Shown here: one piece after another, positions 46,319 to 56,269 of the stretch
How positions within the stretch are numbered: the stretch's first letter is position 1
Layout: every line of letters begins with the position of its first letter
From: Pseudomonas grandcourensis
GTDB lineage: Bacteria > Pseudomonadota > Gammaproteobacteria > Pseudomonadales > Pseudomonadaceae
Assembly (NCBI RefSeq): GCF_039909015.1
Contig: NZ_CP150919.1
Coordinates: 62,001 to 126,000 of the forward strand
Direction: 5' to 3'
DNA: 64,000 bases
The notes under the pieces: generated by a model
Databases searched by the model: none
What the model was told of the DNA's origin: nothing
The model's input: the letters and a program-made list of their open reading frames with translations, nothing else
Made by a program: the position numbers and the translations under genes

Positions 46319-46522
46319 TTACCAGGGGGCATGGGAAACCAACTGGCCGCTGAAAAAACCCCAGGTGATCAGACCCAGGGTAATGGCGGCCAGAGTGACA
46401 CGCACACTCAAGGCAATGACGAGGCGGTTTGAGCGGCTGTCGTCCTTGACCAGAAAAAACAGGCCGCTGAACAGGCTGACAACCGTGGCAATCAGCATCA
46501 GGACGATGGCTGCTTTGAGCAT
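46319..46522 (-). CDS. twin-transmembrane protein (DUF2909 type)
   Basis: The 67-residue protein is two hydrophobic helices with a short KDDSRSNR linker, fitting the small twin-TM DUF2909 family found beside cytochrome oxidase genes (PA0109 position). It runs against the operon, between coxC and the SURF1 gene. ATG at 46520-46522 follows GGAG at eight bases. An oxidase-related role is inferred from location only. Confidence 0.82.
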   Translation of the reverse strand: MLKAAIVLMLIATVVSLFSGLFFLVKDDSRSNRLVIALSVRVTLAAITLGLITWGFFSGQLVSHAPW

Positions 46523-46593
46523 GGTGAGACTCCGGGGGGATAAGCGATGCACTTGAGTATAGCTATCGCGATGACCGACTTTCTGGCGATGCC

Positions 46594-47334
46594 ATGAAGC
46601 GCTTTCGGCCGGGTATCGTGCCAACGCTGGTGGTGGCGCTGTTGCTGCCGCTACTGGTGTCCCTGGGGTTCTGGCAATTGAGCCGGGGCGCGGAGAAAAG
46701 CGCGCTGCTGCAAACCTACGCCGAGCGCCGGGCCGCTGAGCCGATGGCCAGCACCGAACTGCAACACACGACAGACCCAGCCTTTCGTCGGGTTCACCTG
46801 TACGGCCGGTTCGATGCCGAACACAGCCTGCTGCTGGATAACAGTCAACGCAACGGCAGGGTTGGCGTCGAGCTGTTGCAACCCTTTCACGATCAGGCCA
46901 GCGGGCTTTGGCTGTTGGTCAATCGCGGCTGGCTGCCTTGGCGGGAGCGCCGCACACCACCGCAATTCAAGACACCTGGCGAAGCAGTCAGCCTCAACGC
47001 GTGGGTCTACGTCTCCCCCGGGGCGCCGTTCCAATTGCACGCAGATCCCACAACGTTGACATGGCCCAAGCTGATTACGGCCGTTGAGCCAGACAAGCTC
47101 TGGACAGCACTGAATCGCGAAGGCTTTGCCTACGAACTACGTGCCGAAACCGGCCCCGTCACCTATCAGGCCGACTGGCCCGTAGTCGCCATGGGCCCGG
47201 AAAAACACATCGCTTATGCCGTGCAGTGGTTCGCCATGGCGATCGCCCTGTTCGGTCTTTATCTCTATCTCGGCTGGCACAACGCAAAGGAGAAACACCA
47301 TGGGAGCGGCCATGAATCCACCCAGCATGTCTGA
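46594..47334 (+). CDS. SURF1-family cytochrome oxidase biogenesis protein
   Basis: SURF1 (Shy1) proteins assist insertion of heme a into subunit I. The 246-residue protein has transmembrane helices at both ends (about 9-28 and 209-230) and the family motifs LGFWQLSRGAEK near the N-terminus, GRFDAEHSLLLDNSQRNGRVG, LVNRGWLP and HIAYAVQWFAMAI. The next gene starts 35 bases before its stop, so the two are coupled. Confidence 0.93.
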   Translation: MKRFRPGIVPTLVVALLLPLLVSLGFWQLSRGAEKSALLQTYAERRAAEPMASTELQHTTDPAFRRVHLYGRFDAEHSLLLDNSQRNGRVGVELLQPFHDQASGLWLLVNRGWLPWRERRTPPQFKTPGEAVSLNAWVYVSPGAPFQLHADPTTLTWPKLITAVEPDKLWTALNREGFAYELRAETGPVTYQADWPVVAMGPEKHIAYAVQWFAMAIALFGLYLYLGWHNAKEKHHGSGHESTQHV

Positions 47335-47893
47335 GGCGAAACCTTCGGTGAACCGGCGCAAGGGCCGTATGCAACTGCTGCTGATCCTGCTCGGGGTGAT
47401 CGGTCCGATGATCCTCGCCACCGGCATGTACAAGCTGAATTTCTGGGTGCCCGAGGGCCGCAGTTATCACGGCGAACTGATCGGCAACGGTCAGACCCGC
47501 GCGGACATCGGCGTGCAGGCCCAGGAAGAGCGTTGGCAGCTACTGGTGACGGCGCCCAAGGATTGCGCAGTGGATTGCCAGCAACTGGTGTATCTGGCGC
47601 GGCAAATCCAGATCGGCCTTGGCCGCGATGCGTCCCGCGCCAGCCATGCATTGGCCGCCGCGCAGACGCTGAACAGCGATTACGAGACTAAACTTCAACG
47701 CGAGTACCCACAGTTGCAACGCTATTCACTGGACTTGCCTGCCCACACAAAAGGCGCCCAGAGCAATGACGCGCCGCACCTGTGGATCATCGACCCCCAC
47801 GGCAATCTGGTGCTGCGCTACGACCCGTCGGTGAAGGGCAAGGACCTGCTCAACGATCTGCGCCACCTGTTGAAACTGTCGAACATCGGATAA
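47300..47893 (+). CDS. membrane-anchored oxidase-cluster protein (PA0111-like)
   Basis: The 197-residue protein has one N-terminal transmembrane helix (about 28-47) and a periplasmic domain of about 145 residues with a thioredoxin-like/SCO-like feel (LLVTAPKDCAVDCQQLVYLARQIQIGLG and LWIIDPHGNLVLRYDP). The paired C-x3-C (Cys-AVD-Cys) recalls Sco copper sites. ATG at 47300 follows AAAGGAGA. It lies between SURF1 and the heme A synthase, so an assembly role is likely but unproven. Confidence 0.82.
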   Translation: MGAAMNPPSMSEAKPSVNRRKGRMQLLLILLGVIGPMILATGMYKLNFWVPEGRSYHGELIGNGQTRADIGVQAQEERWQLLVTAPKDCAVDCQQLVYLARQIQIGLGRDASRASHALAAAQTLNSDYETKLQREYPQLQRYSLDLPAHTKGAQSNDAPHLWIIDPHGNLVLRYDPSVKGKDLLNDLRHLLKLSNIG

Positions 47894-47903
47894 GGGCATC
47901 GTC

Positions 47904-48974
47904 ATGGCCAAACCTGGATTTCGCCTCGCGTTGTTTGCCACCTTGCTGGCACTGATTGTGGTGTTGCTCGGCGCCTACACCCGCCTGACCCACGCCGGCC
48001 TCGGCTGCCCGGACTGGCCGGGCTGCTATGGCTTCATCAGCGTGCCGAAAAGCGAAGCCCAACTGGCCCATGCCGAATTGCATTTCCCGGACGCTCCGGT
48101 CGAGGCCCACAAGGGCTGGAACGAGATGGTCCACCGCTACTTCGCCGGCACGCTGGGGTTGTTGATCGCGGTGTTGGCCGGTCGTTCGTGGGTTCATCGC
48201 CGCCATCCCGGGCAGCCGGTGAAGCTGCCGTTGTTTCTGTTGGCGGTGGTTTTTGGCCAGGCCGCGTTCGGCATGTGGACGGTAACGCTCAAGCTCTGGC
48301 CGCAGGTGGTCACCGGGCATTTGCTGGGCGGCTTCGCGACCTTGAGCCTGTTGTTTCTGCTGACCTTGCGCCTGTCCGGCGTACTCCCGGCGCTGACCGT
48401 GCCACGACGTTTGCAGCACTGGGCGACGGCGGGGCTGCTGCTGGTGATCGGACAAATCGCCCTCGGGGGCTGGGTCAGTTCCAATTACGCCGCGGTGGCC
48501 TGTATCGACTTCCCGACCTGCCACGGACAGTGGTTGCCAGCGGCGGACTTCGCCAACGGCTTTCACCTGACCCAGCACATCGGCCCGAACTACCTCGGCG
48601 GGCAACTGGACAGCGATGCCCGTACGGCGATTCACCTGACCCACCGCATCGGCGCCCTGCTGGTGACTCTGGTGCTGCTCGGTCTGGCCTGGCAACTGAA
48701 AGCGGTCGGCATGACGCGCCTGGCAGGCCTGGTGCTGATCGCCCTTGGCGCACAAATCACCCTGGGCATCAGCAACGTGCTGTTCCATCTACCGCTACCG
48801 GTAGCCGTTGCGCATAACGCGGGCGGGGCGGCGTTGTTGCTGACCATGGTGCTGGTCAATTACCACGCCCGAACCAGTCTGGTCCGGGTCAAGCAAGCGC
48901 GCTGGCACTTCAGCCCGCGTAAACATTCAGCCGGGCCCATAACAATAAAAGGAGAGATGCCATGGCGATTCTGA
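47904..48974 (+). CDS. ctaA: heme A synthase (COX15/CtaA family)
   Basis: CtaA oxidises the C8 methyl of heme O to make heme A. The 356-residue protein has eight hydrophobic segments and the family motifs [22 protein letters not shown] near residues 22-43 (conserved Cys pair), [20 protein letters not shown] and [10 protein letters not shown] (heme-ligand His residues). Its end overlaps the start of cyoE by 13 bases. Confidence 0.96.
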   Translation: MAKPGFRLALFATLLALIVVLLGAYTRLTHAGLGCPDWPGCYGFISVPKSEAQLAHAELHFPDAPVEAHKGWNEMVHRYFAGTLGLLIAVLAGRSWVHRRHPGQPVKLPLFLLAVVFGQAAFGMWTVTLKLWPQVVTGHLLGGFATLSLLFLLTLRLSGVLPALTVPRRLQHWATAGLLLVIGQIALGGWVSSNYAAVACIDFPTCHGQWLPAADFANGFHLTQHIGPNYLGGQLDSDARTAIHLTHRIGALLVTLVLLGLAWQLKAVGMTRLAGLVLIALGAQITLGISNVLFHLPLPVAVAHNAGGAALLLTMVLVNYHARTSLVRVKQARWHFSPRKHSAGPITIKGEMPWRF

Positions 48975-49861
48975 TCGGCGAACGTCCCAGTCAGGCGATC
49001 TGGCGTGACTACCTGGAACTGACCAAACCCAAGGTCGTGGTGCTGATGCTCATCACTTCACTGGTGGGGATGTTCCTCGCGACCCGCGCCGGGGTGCCGT
49101 GGACGGTGCTGATTTTCGGCAACCTGGGCATCGCCCTGTGTGCCGGTGGCGCAGCGGCGGTCAATCATGTGGTGGACCGGCGCATCGACGCGGTGATGGC
49201 GCGCACCCACAAACGGCCGCTCGCCGAAGGCCGGGTTTCGCCGACCGCCGCGCTGACGTTCGCGCTGGTATTGGCGGTCCTGGGGCAAGCCATGCTGCTG
49301 GCGTTCACCAACCCGCTGACCGCGTGGCTGACCCTCGCCTCGTTGCTCGGCTACGCGGTGGTCTACACCGGATTCCTCAAGCGCGCGACCCCACAGAACA
49401 TCGTCATCGGTGGTCTGGCCGGTGCCGCGCCGCCATTGCTCGGCTGGACCGCCGCCACCGGTCACGTCAGCGCCGAACCGCTGCTGCTGGTGCTGATCAT
49501 CTTCGCCTGGACCCCACCGCACTTCTGGGCGCTGGCGATCCATCGCAAGGAGGAATACGCCAAGGCTGACATCCCGATGCTGCCGGTCACCCACGGCGAG
49601 CACTACACCAAGACTCACATCCTGCTTTATACCTTCGCATTGCTTGCCGTCAGCCTGATGCCTTATGTGATCCACATGAGCGGCACGCTCTACCTGGTCT
49701 GCGCGCTCGGGTTGGGCGCGCGGTTTCTGCAATGGGCCGTGGTGCTGTACCGTGGCACTCGGCCGCACGCGGCGATCAACACGTTCAAGTACTCTATTTA
49801 CTACTTGTTCCTGCTGTTTATCGCCCTGCTCGTAGACCACTACCTACTGTTGAACCTATGA
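48962..49861 (+). CDS. cyoE: protoheme IX farnesyltransferase (heme O synthase)
   Basis: This UbiA-family prenyltransferase adds farnesyl to heme B to give heme O, the substrate of CtaA. The 299-residue membrane protein contains the prenyl-diphosphate Asp-rich region [20 protein letters not shown] (about residues 69-88) and [33 protein letters not shown] precedes its ATG. It is translationally linked to both ctaA and sco. Confidence 0.97.
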   Translation: MAILIGERPSQAIWRDYLELTKPKVVVLMLITSLVGMFLATRAGVPWTVLIFGNLGIALCAGGAAAVNHVVDRRIDAVMARTHKRPLAEGRVSPTAALTFALVLAVLGQAMLLAFTNPLTAWLTLASLLGYAVVYTGFLKRATPQNIVIGGLAGAAPPLLGWTAATGHVSAEPLLLVLIIFAWTPPHFWALAIHRKEEYAKADIPMLPVTHGEHYTKTHILLYTFALLAVSLMPYVIHMSGTLYLVCALGLGARFLQWAVVLYRGTRPHAAINTFKYSIYYLFLLFIALLVDHYLLLNL

Positions 49862-50493
49862 CTCGAACCCAGAAAACCGTCTTCATTCTCGTCGCCCTGG
49901 TCGCATTGATCCTGGGCCTGACCGTCAACAAGATATTGTCCGGGAAAAACCAGGGCGATCCGACGGCGCTGATCGACGCCGGCATCATCTTGCTGCCGCA
50001 GAGCCGTAATCTGCCGGACGTGATGATGACCAATCAGGACGGCCAGCCAGTCGCGATCAATGAATTGAAAGGCAAGTGGAGCCTGCTGTTCTTCGGCTAC
50101 ACCTTCTGCCCGGACATCTGTCCGACCACCCTTGCCCAGCTACGGCAGATCAAGAGCGAGTTGCCGCCCGAGGCTGTGGATAAATTGCAAATCGTGCTGG
50201 TCAGCATCGACCCCAATCGCGATACGCCCAAGCAACTCAAGCAGTACCTGGGCTACTTCGACCCGCAGTTCATCGGCCTGACCCCGGCGTCGACCGATGA
50301 GCTGCAAACGATCGCCAACGCGGTGAGCATTCCATTCATTCCGGCGGACACCAGCAAGCCCAACTACACCGTTGACCACAGCGGTAACCTCGCGGTGATC
50401 GGGCCGGATGGCACTCAGCGCGGGTTTATTCGGGCGCCGTTGAACAATGTGAAATTGGTGGCGCAGTTACCGGTGATGCTCAAGCGCAACTGA
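49858..50493 (+). CDS. SCO1/SenC copper chaperone
   Basis: Sco proteins load or reduce the CuA site of subunit II. The 211-residue product has an N-terminal anchor (about 7-25), a thioredoxin fold with C84-PDI-C88-PTT and the third copper ligand H174 (VDHSGN). ATG at 49858 overlaps the cyoE TGA. It is the last gene of the cox cluster (PA0114 equivalent). A truncated REPIN lies just after the stop. Confidence 0.96.
   Translation: MTRTQKTVFILVALVALILGLTVNKILSGKNQGDPTALIDAGIILLPQSRNLPDVMMTNQDGQPVAINELKGKWSLLFFGYTFCPDICPTTLAQLRQIKSELPPEAVDKLQIVLVSIDPNRDTPKQLKQYLGYFDPQFIGLTPASTDELQTIANAVSIPFIPADTSKPNYTVDHSGNLAVIGPDGTQRGFIRAPLNNVKLVAQLPVMLKRN
50175..50183 (-). other. isolated perfect DnaA box inside sco
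   Basis: TGTGGATAA lies within sco coding sequence. It is the only perfect copy outside the first 19.3 kb. Confidence 0.45.
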
Positions 50494-50509
50494 AAACACC
50501 ACCGAGCCC

Positions 50510-50580
50510 TGTGGGAGCGAGCCTGCTCGCGAAGGTGTGTCAGCTGCATGGGTGTCGACTGACACTCCATCGCGAGCAGG
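50510..50580. repeat. decayed REPIN after sco
   Basis: The left arm (50510-50532) is intact GTGGGAGCGAGC type. The right arm keeps only TCGCGAGCAGG (50570-50580) before diverging into a G-run. The truncation falls at the join between the cox block and the metNIQ block. Confidence 0.7.
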
Positions 50581-50602
50581 GGGGGCCGTGATTCGGGCAC
50601 AA

Positions 50603-50632
50603 AAAAGGGGCGCATTCGAATGCGCCCCTTTT
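50603..50632. terminator. intrinsic terminator between sco and metQ
   Basis: A 14-base stem (AAAAGGGGCGCATT paired with its complement) closes over CG, with A-runs on the left and T-run on the right. It fits termination of metQ on the minus strand and of sco on the plus strand. Confidence 0.82.
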
Positions 50633-50648
50633 CGTTGCAGCAGTTCGA

Positions 50649-51419
50649 TCAGAACGCCGGCACTACCGCGCCTTTGTACTTCTCGAGAATGAAGGCCTTC
50701 ACTTCCGGGCTGTGCAGGGCTGCGACCAGTTTCTTCATCGCGTCGCTGTCCTTGTCGTCCGGGCGAGCCACCAGAATGTTCACGTATGGCGAGTCGCTGC
50801 CTTCGATGAACAGCGCGTCCTTGGCCGGATCGAGCTTGGCTTCCAGCGCGTAGTTGGTGTTGATCAGCGCCAGGTCGACCTGGGTCAGCACGCGCGGGAT
50901 GGTCGCGGCTTCCAGTTCGCGGATTTTCAGGTCCTTGGTGTTCTCGGTGATGTCCTTGACGGTCGACAGGATGTTGTTCGAATCCTTCAACTTGATCAGG
51001 CCGGCCTTGGCCATCAGCAACAGCGCACGGCCGCCGTTGGTGGCGTCGTTCGGGATGACTACGTTGGCACCGCCAGGCAGTTCGGCAATGGTCTTGTACT
51101 TGCTGGAGTAAGCGCCCAGGGGCTCCAGGTGCACGCCGGCCACGGAAACCAGGTGGGTGCCCTTGGCCTTGTTGAACTCATCCAGGTATGGCTGGTGCTG
51201 GAAGAAGTTGGCGTCCAGGCGTTTTTCCGCGACCTGCACGTTCGGCTGGATGTAGTCGGTGAATACCTTGACCTTCAGGTCCACGCCTTCTTTGGCCAAG
51301 GCCGGTTTCACGAATTCGAGGATCTCGGCGTGCGGAACCGGTGTGGCCGCGACGGTGAGGGTTTCAGCGTGGGCAGAGAATGCCGCAACGGCCGCGAAGG
51401 CCACGAGTAGTTTTTTCAT
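50649..51419 (-). CDS. metQ: methionine ABC transporter substrate-binding lipoprotein-like MetQ
   Basis: The 256-residue NlpA-family protein binds methionine in the periplasm. It has a signal peptide (MKKLLVAFAAVAAFSAHA, without a clear lipobox) and the family segments TVAATPVPHAEILEFVKPAL, FFQHQPYLDEFN and IPNDATNGGRALLLM. It lies 60 bases after metI in the metN-metI-metQ operon (PA5503-PA5505 order). A terminator follows. Confidence 0.95.
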   Translation of the reverse strand: MKKLLVAFAAVAAFSAHAETLTVAATPVPHAEILEFVKPALAKEGVDLKVKVFTDYIQPNVQVAEKRLDANFFQHQPYLDEFNKAKGTHLVSVAGVHLEPLGAYSSKYKTIAELPGGANVVIPNDATNGGRALLLMAKAGLIKLKDSNNILSTVKDITENTKDLKIRELEAATIPRVLTQVDLALINTNYALEAKLDPAKDALFIEGSDSPYVNILVARPDDKDSDAMKKLVAALHSPEVKAFILEKYKGAVVPAF

Positions 51420-51479
51420 TCAGCTAACTCCATGTGAGGTGCCCGTTTGGCACCTGCCAGCGAATGGCCGGCTCATGTC

Positions 51480-52154
51480 TTACTTACGGGAAAAGTGGAC
51501 GACCAATTTGTCGCCAACGGTTTGCAGTACCTGGACCAGTACCAGCAGCAACACCACGGTCACCACCATCACATCGGTCTGGAAACGCTGGTAACCGAAG
51601 CGGATCGCCAGGTCACCCAGACCACCGGCGCCCACGACACCGGCCATCGCCGTGTAGGACACCAGTGTAATGGCTGTCACCGTAATCGCCGCGAAGATGC
51701 CCGGACGAGCCTCCGGCAGCAAGGCATTGGTGATGATCTGTCGCGTGGTCGCGCCCATGGCCTGGGTCGCTTCGATGATGCCGCGATCCACTTCACGCAG
51801 GGCGGTTTCCACCAGGCGGGCGAAGAACGGCGTGGCACCCACCACCAGCGGCGGGATCGCACCGGCGACACCGAGGGACGTGCCGGTGATCAACACGGTG
51901 AACGGGATCATCACGATCAACAGGATGATGAACGGCAGCGAACGCAGGATGTTCACCACCAGCGACAACATCGCGTAGACGCCTTTGGCTTCCAGCAACT
52001 GGCGTGGGCTGCACAGGAACAGCAGCACCCCCAGGGGCAAGCCGAGCAGTACGGTGAACAACAGCGAACCGCCGAGCATCAGCAGGGTATCGCCGGTGGC
52101 CAGCCAGATTTCGAACCAGTCGATATTGGCGAAGAAACTTGTCAGGGCTTCCAT
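51480..52154 (-). CDS. metI: methionine ABC transporter permease
   Basis: The 224-residue inner-membrane permease has five hydrophobic segments and the EAA-type loop for contacting the ATPase (QAMGATTRQIITNALLPEARPGI). Its start and the metN stop overlap by one base. It works with MetN and MetQ to import D- and L-methionine. Confidence 0.96.
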   Translation of the reverse strand: MEALTSFFANIDWFEIWLATGDTLLMLGGSLLFTVLLGLPLGVLLFLCSPRQLLEAKGVYAMLSLVVNILRSLPFIILLIVMIPFTVLITGTSLGVAGAIPPLVVGATPFFARLVETALREVDRGIIEATQAMGATTRQIITNALLPEARPGIFAAITVTAITLVSYTAMAGVVGAGGLGDLAIRFGYQRFQTDVMVVTVVLLLVLVQVLQTVGDKLVVHFSRK

Positions 52155-53161
52155 TAGCGCAGCACCTCCATGTGGACGTCGGCCGCGGTGAAGCGGGCAA
52201 AGGCCGCTTCCATGTCACCGCCGGTCACGGCCAGGGTCAGTTGCCCGTATGGGATGTCTTTGATGCGGTCGATACGACCGGCCAGGATGCTGTAGTCCAC
52301 ACCGGTTTCCCGGGCGACAGTGCCCAGCAGAGGCGCGTAGGTCGCTTCGCCCTGGAAGGTCAGACGCACGATGCGACCTGGTACGTGAGCGAAGTCGTCA
52401 CGCTGTTCGCTTTCGTCGATCTGCTCGTCTTCCTGCACGAAGCGTTTGGTGGTCGGGTGCTTCGGATGCAGGAACACCTCGGCCACCGAGCCTTGCTCGA
52501 CGATCACACCGGCGTCCATCACGGCTACCTGGTCGCAGACCCGGCGGATCACGTCCATCTCGTGGGTGATCAAGACGATGGTCAGTTTCAGCTCGCGATT
52601 GATCTCGGCCAGTAATTGCAACACCGATGCGGTGGTTTGCGGGTCGAGGGCGCTGGTGGCTTCATCGCACAGCAGGATTTTCGGCTTGGTCGCCAGCGCA
52701 CGGGCAATGCCGACACGCTGCTTCTGCCCGCCGGACAATTGCGCCGGGTACTTTTTCGCGTGGTCGGACAACCCGACCCGCGCCAGCAACTCGGCCACGC
52801 GCGCATCGATCTCGCTGCGCGACAATTCGCCGGCCAGGGTCAGCGGCAGCGCTACGTTGTCGGCGACAGTCTTGGAGGCCAGCAGGTTGAAGTGCTGGAA
52901 AATCATCCCGACCTGCTGACGGAAGCGGCGCAGGCCGTTGGCGTCGAGAGCGGTGACTTCTTCACCATCGACGATGATCTTGCCGCCGCTGGCGTTTTCC
53001 AGGCGATTGATCAGACGCAGCAGGGTACTTTTTCCTGCACCGGAATGACCGATCAAGCCGTAAACCTGCCCGTTCTCAATCGTCAGACTGGTCGGATGCA
53101 GGGCGGGGATTTCCTTACCGGCGACGCGGTAGGTTTTATGGACGTTTTGAAACTCGATCAC
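52154..53161 (-). CDS. metN: methionine ABC transporter ATP-binding protein
   Basis: The 335-residue ATPase has Walker [13 protein letters not shown], the signature [16 protein letters not shown], Walker [14 protein letters not shown] and a C-terminal NIL regulatory domain (about 265-335) that senses methionine. The start is GTG at 53159-53161 ([15 protein letters not shown]). It is the first gene of metNIQ. The 239-base spacer upstream, to the lipoprotein gene, shows only a half-REP and weak stems. Confidence 0.96.
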   Translation of the reverse strand: MIEFQNVHKTYRVAGKEIPALHPTSLTIENGQVYGLIGHSGAGKSTLLRLINRLENASGGKIIVDGEEVTALDANGLRRFRQQVGMIFQHFNLLASKTVADNVALPLTLAGELSRSEIDARVAELLARVGLSDHAKKYPAQLSGGQKQRVGIARALATKPKILLCDEATSALDPQTTASVLQLLAEINRELKLTIVLITHEMDVIRRVCDQVAVMDAGVIVEQGSVAEVFLHPKHPTTKRFVQEDEQIDESEQRDDFAHVPGRIVRLTFQGEATYAPLLGTVARETGVDYSILAGRIDRIKDIPYGQLTLAVTGGDMEAAFARFTAADVHMEVLR

Positions 53162-53377
53162 GTAGCGAACCTTGTGGGGCGCGTTAGAAAAGGATCAGCG
53201 GTTAGCCGGGCGCGCATTTTAGCCTGTCCGTATAGAGGTTCTTAGCATTTATTTCGCATTGGTCCTGTCATTTGGCAATAACGCGATCAAAGGTCAGGAA
53301 AAAGGAACGGCTAAAGAAGCTGGCCCAACTTCGAAGGCAATTTCGACCTGAAATTGTTTTTGCCAGAAAGGACGCCG

Positions 53378-53395
53378 TCGCGAGCAGACTCGCGA
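53378..53395. repeat. decayed REP remnant
   Basis: TCGCGAG and CTCGCGA pair over four bases, matching the REP core without its outer arm. It lies just before the stop of the lipoprotein gene. Confidence 0.4.
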
Positions 53396-53400
53396 TGCTT

Positions 53401-54117
53401 TTAAGATTTGCGAGGCGTCAGAACCATCTGCGCCGGAACGCTGCGCAAAATCTGCCGTTCCAGCGTCAGATCAAACTCGGGATCGAGTTTCTTCACTCGT
53501 TTGGTCAGCAAATTAGCCAGCCAAGGGTAATCGTTGGTGCGCGGAGCCTGAATGCTTACGTCGCACTGAAAATTCACCACATCGGCGGCGATGGCATCCA
53601 GTTGGCGACGCAGTTTGCCCATATCGTTGATATTCAGTGCGACCGTGGTGCTTTCAGCCGTCAGGTCGATAACCTTGGCTTTTGGCTTGGCTTCGGCAGC
53701 CTTGAGGGCGGCTTCGGCTTTTTCCAGCTCGGCCTTGCGTGCCTGGGCAATCGAGCCGTTGACGCCGCCAGTCAGTGCCGGAGCCTTGGGCATCAATGCG
53801 CGGGCACGGCTCAAGGCGGTCGCGGCGGCATCCACGTCACCCTTTTGCAGCACGATCTGGCTGCGGCGCAGATAGGCTTCGGCCAGTTGCCGCTGGTATT
53901 GCTCAAGAGAAGCATCGTTGGGCGATTCGGCCTGCAAGGCTGCCAATTGGTCTTCGGCGGTGGCCAGTTCATCGCTGGCGATGTTTTGCTCCAGCTGCAC
54001 GATAGCCGTGGCCCGTGCATCGGCGGCCTTGGTGGCTTCCGATGGCGTGCTTTGGCAGGCGCCCAGCAGCAAAGAAAATGCGACAAGGAGCAGATAACGG
54101 GAGGCGAACGACTTCAT
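53401..54117 (-). CDS. PA5502-like lipoprotein
   Basis: The 238-residue protein has a lipobox (LLLGAC, Cys21) and a long Ala/Glu/Gln-rich helical region (about 30-150) with TPR-like spacing, then a C-terminal domain. Gln after Cys is compatible with outer-membrane sorting. It lies between metNIQ and znuB in the order PA5503-PA5502-PA5501. Its function is unknown. No zinc or methionine motif is visible. Confidence 0.83.
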   Translation of the reverse strand: MKSFASRYLLLVAFSLLLGACQSTPSEATKAADARATAIVQLEQNIASDELATAEDQLAALQAESPNDASLEQYQRQLAEAYLRRSQIVLQKGDVDAAATALSRARALMPKAPALTGGVNGSIAQARKAELEKAEAALKAAEAKPKAKVIDLTAESTTVALNINDMGKLRRQLDAIAADVVNFQCDVSIQAPRTNDYPWLANLLTKRVKKLDPEFDLTLERQILRSVPAQMVLTPRKS

Positions 54118-54154
54118 TCCTGCGACTCTCTATTTGCGCAAAAAACGAGCAAGT

Positions 54155-54935
54155 CTACACCCCTCGACGGGGCAGAACAAAACTCAGCAGAAACAGCGCG
54201 GCGGCCGTCACCACAATCGACGGGCCAGCCGGGGTGTCCTTGAACCAGGACAGCGCCAGCCCGCCACACACGGCGAGTATGCCCAGCAGGCTCGCGCCCA
54301 GTGCCATCTGCTCTGGTGAGCGGGCGTGACGTTGTGCCGCAGCCGCCGGGATGATCAGCAACGAGGTGATCAGCAATACCCCGACGATTTTCATCGCCAC
54401 GGCGATCACTACGGCGATCAACAGCATCAAGGCCAGGCGCAATCCCGCCACCGGCAGGCCTTCGACCCTCGCCAGTTCTTCATGCACCGTGATCGCCAGC
54501 AGTGGGCGCCACAACGCAACCAGCAAGAGCAGTACCGCAGCGCTGCCGCCAAGGATCCAGGCAAGATCGGTCGGACTGATCGCCAGCAGGTCGCCGAACA
54601 GATAGGCCATCAGGTCGATACGCACTTCGTGCATGAAGCTTAGTACCACCAGGCCCAGAGAGAGCGTGCTGGGTGCGAGAATTCCCAAAAGTGTGTCGGA
54701 TGCCAGTGGCTGGCGTTGTTGCAAGGTCACCAGCATCACCGCCAACAGCAAGCAGCCAACGGTGACGGCAACGGTCGGGCTGACATCCAGCAGGAAGCCC
54801 AGGGCCACGCCGAGCAATGCCGCGTGGGACAGGGTGTCGCCGAAATAGGCCATGCGCCGCCAGACCACAAAAGACCCCAGCGGGCCTGCGACGACGGCCA
54901 GGGCCAGGCCTGCAAGCAGGGCGTAGAGCAGAAAA

Positions 54936-54943
<8 letters not shown>
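54155..54943 (-). CDS. znuB: zinc ABC transporter permease
   Basis: The 262-residue ABC-3-type permease has about eight hydrophobic segments and starts [20 protein letters not shown]. The stretch [18 protein letters not shown] and [22 protein letters not shown] are family hallmarks. ATG at 54941-54943 lies inside the end of znuC (eight-base overlap). An upstream in-frame extension overlaps znuC further and is not family sequence. It works with ZnuA and ZnuC. Confidence 0.95.
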
Positions 54944-55720
<777 letters not shown>

Positions 55721-55721
<1 letters not shown>

Positions 55722-56203
55722 CAAGCCCCCTGGCAACCCGAGCAGAGACCGACCACTTCGACGGTCTGGCCTTCGACGACAAACCCGACATCCCTGGCGC
55801 TGGCGATGATCGCGTCGCTGATGGATTTTTGCTCAAGTTCGATCGCTGCGTGGCACGCACGGCAAATCAGGAACTGACCCTGGTGGGCATGTTCCGGGTG
55901 ATTGCAGCCGATGAAGGCGTTGAGCGAGGAAATCCGATGGACCAGGCCGTTTTCCAGCAGGAAATCCAGCGCGCGGTACACCGTTGGCGGCGCGGCGCGG
56001 CGACCGTCCTGCTCGCTGAGTACCGCGAGAATGTCGTAGGCACCCAGGGGCTTGTGGCTTTGCCACACCAGTTCCAGCACTCGCCGGCGCAACGCGGTCA
56101 GGCGCAGGCCTTGACGTGCGCACAGGGTATCGGCCTCGGACAAAGCGCTGTGAACGCAATGTGAGTGGTCGTGGGGACGGCTGGCGATCGGTGTTTTTAG
56201 CAT
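55721..56203 (-). CDS. zur: zinc uptake regulator, Fur family
   Basis: Zur represses zinc uptake genes when Zn2+ is bound. The 160-residue protein has a winged helix ([46 protein letters not shown]) and paired Cys-x2-Cys motifs (LICRACHAA and GLCSGCQ) forming the structural zinc site. It is divergent from znuA across a 66-base spacer, which holds a candidate Zur site, so it probably autoregulates. Confidence 0.95.
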
Positions 56204-56224
56204 GAGCGGCGACGACGATTGTGA

Positions 56225-56245
56225 GAGACGTTATTATGTTACCCG
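56225..56245. promoter_or_regulatory. candidate Zur operator between zur and znuA
   Basis: The AT-rich imperfect palindrome around GTTATTATGTTAC lies in the 66-base divergent spacer and resembles the GTTATA-TATAAC core of Zur boxes. Location supports it more than the match does. Confidence 0.5.
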
Positions 56246-56269
56246 TTCTCGCCTCTTCGAGTGGTCATC

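Noticed and set aside
53338..53361. CAATTTC/GAAATTG stem followed by five T as a terminator or sRNA end
   Set aside because: The stem is AT-rich and weak, and no promoter or transcript-like region precedes it.
53272..54243. A 323-codon plus-strand frame over the PA5502-like gene
   Set aside because: The minus strand encodes a lipoprotein with signal peptide and lipobox at the syntenic place. The plus frame has none of these.
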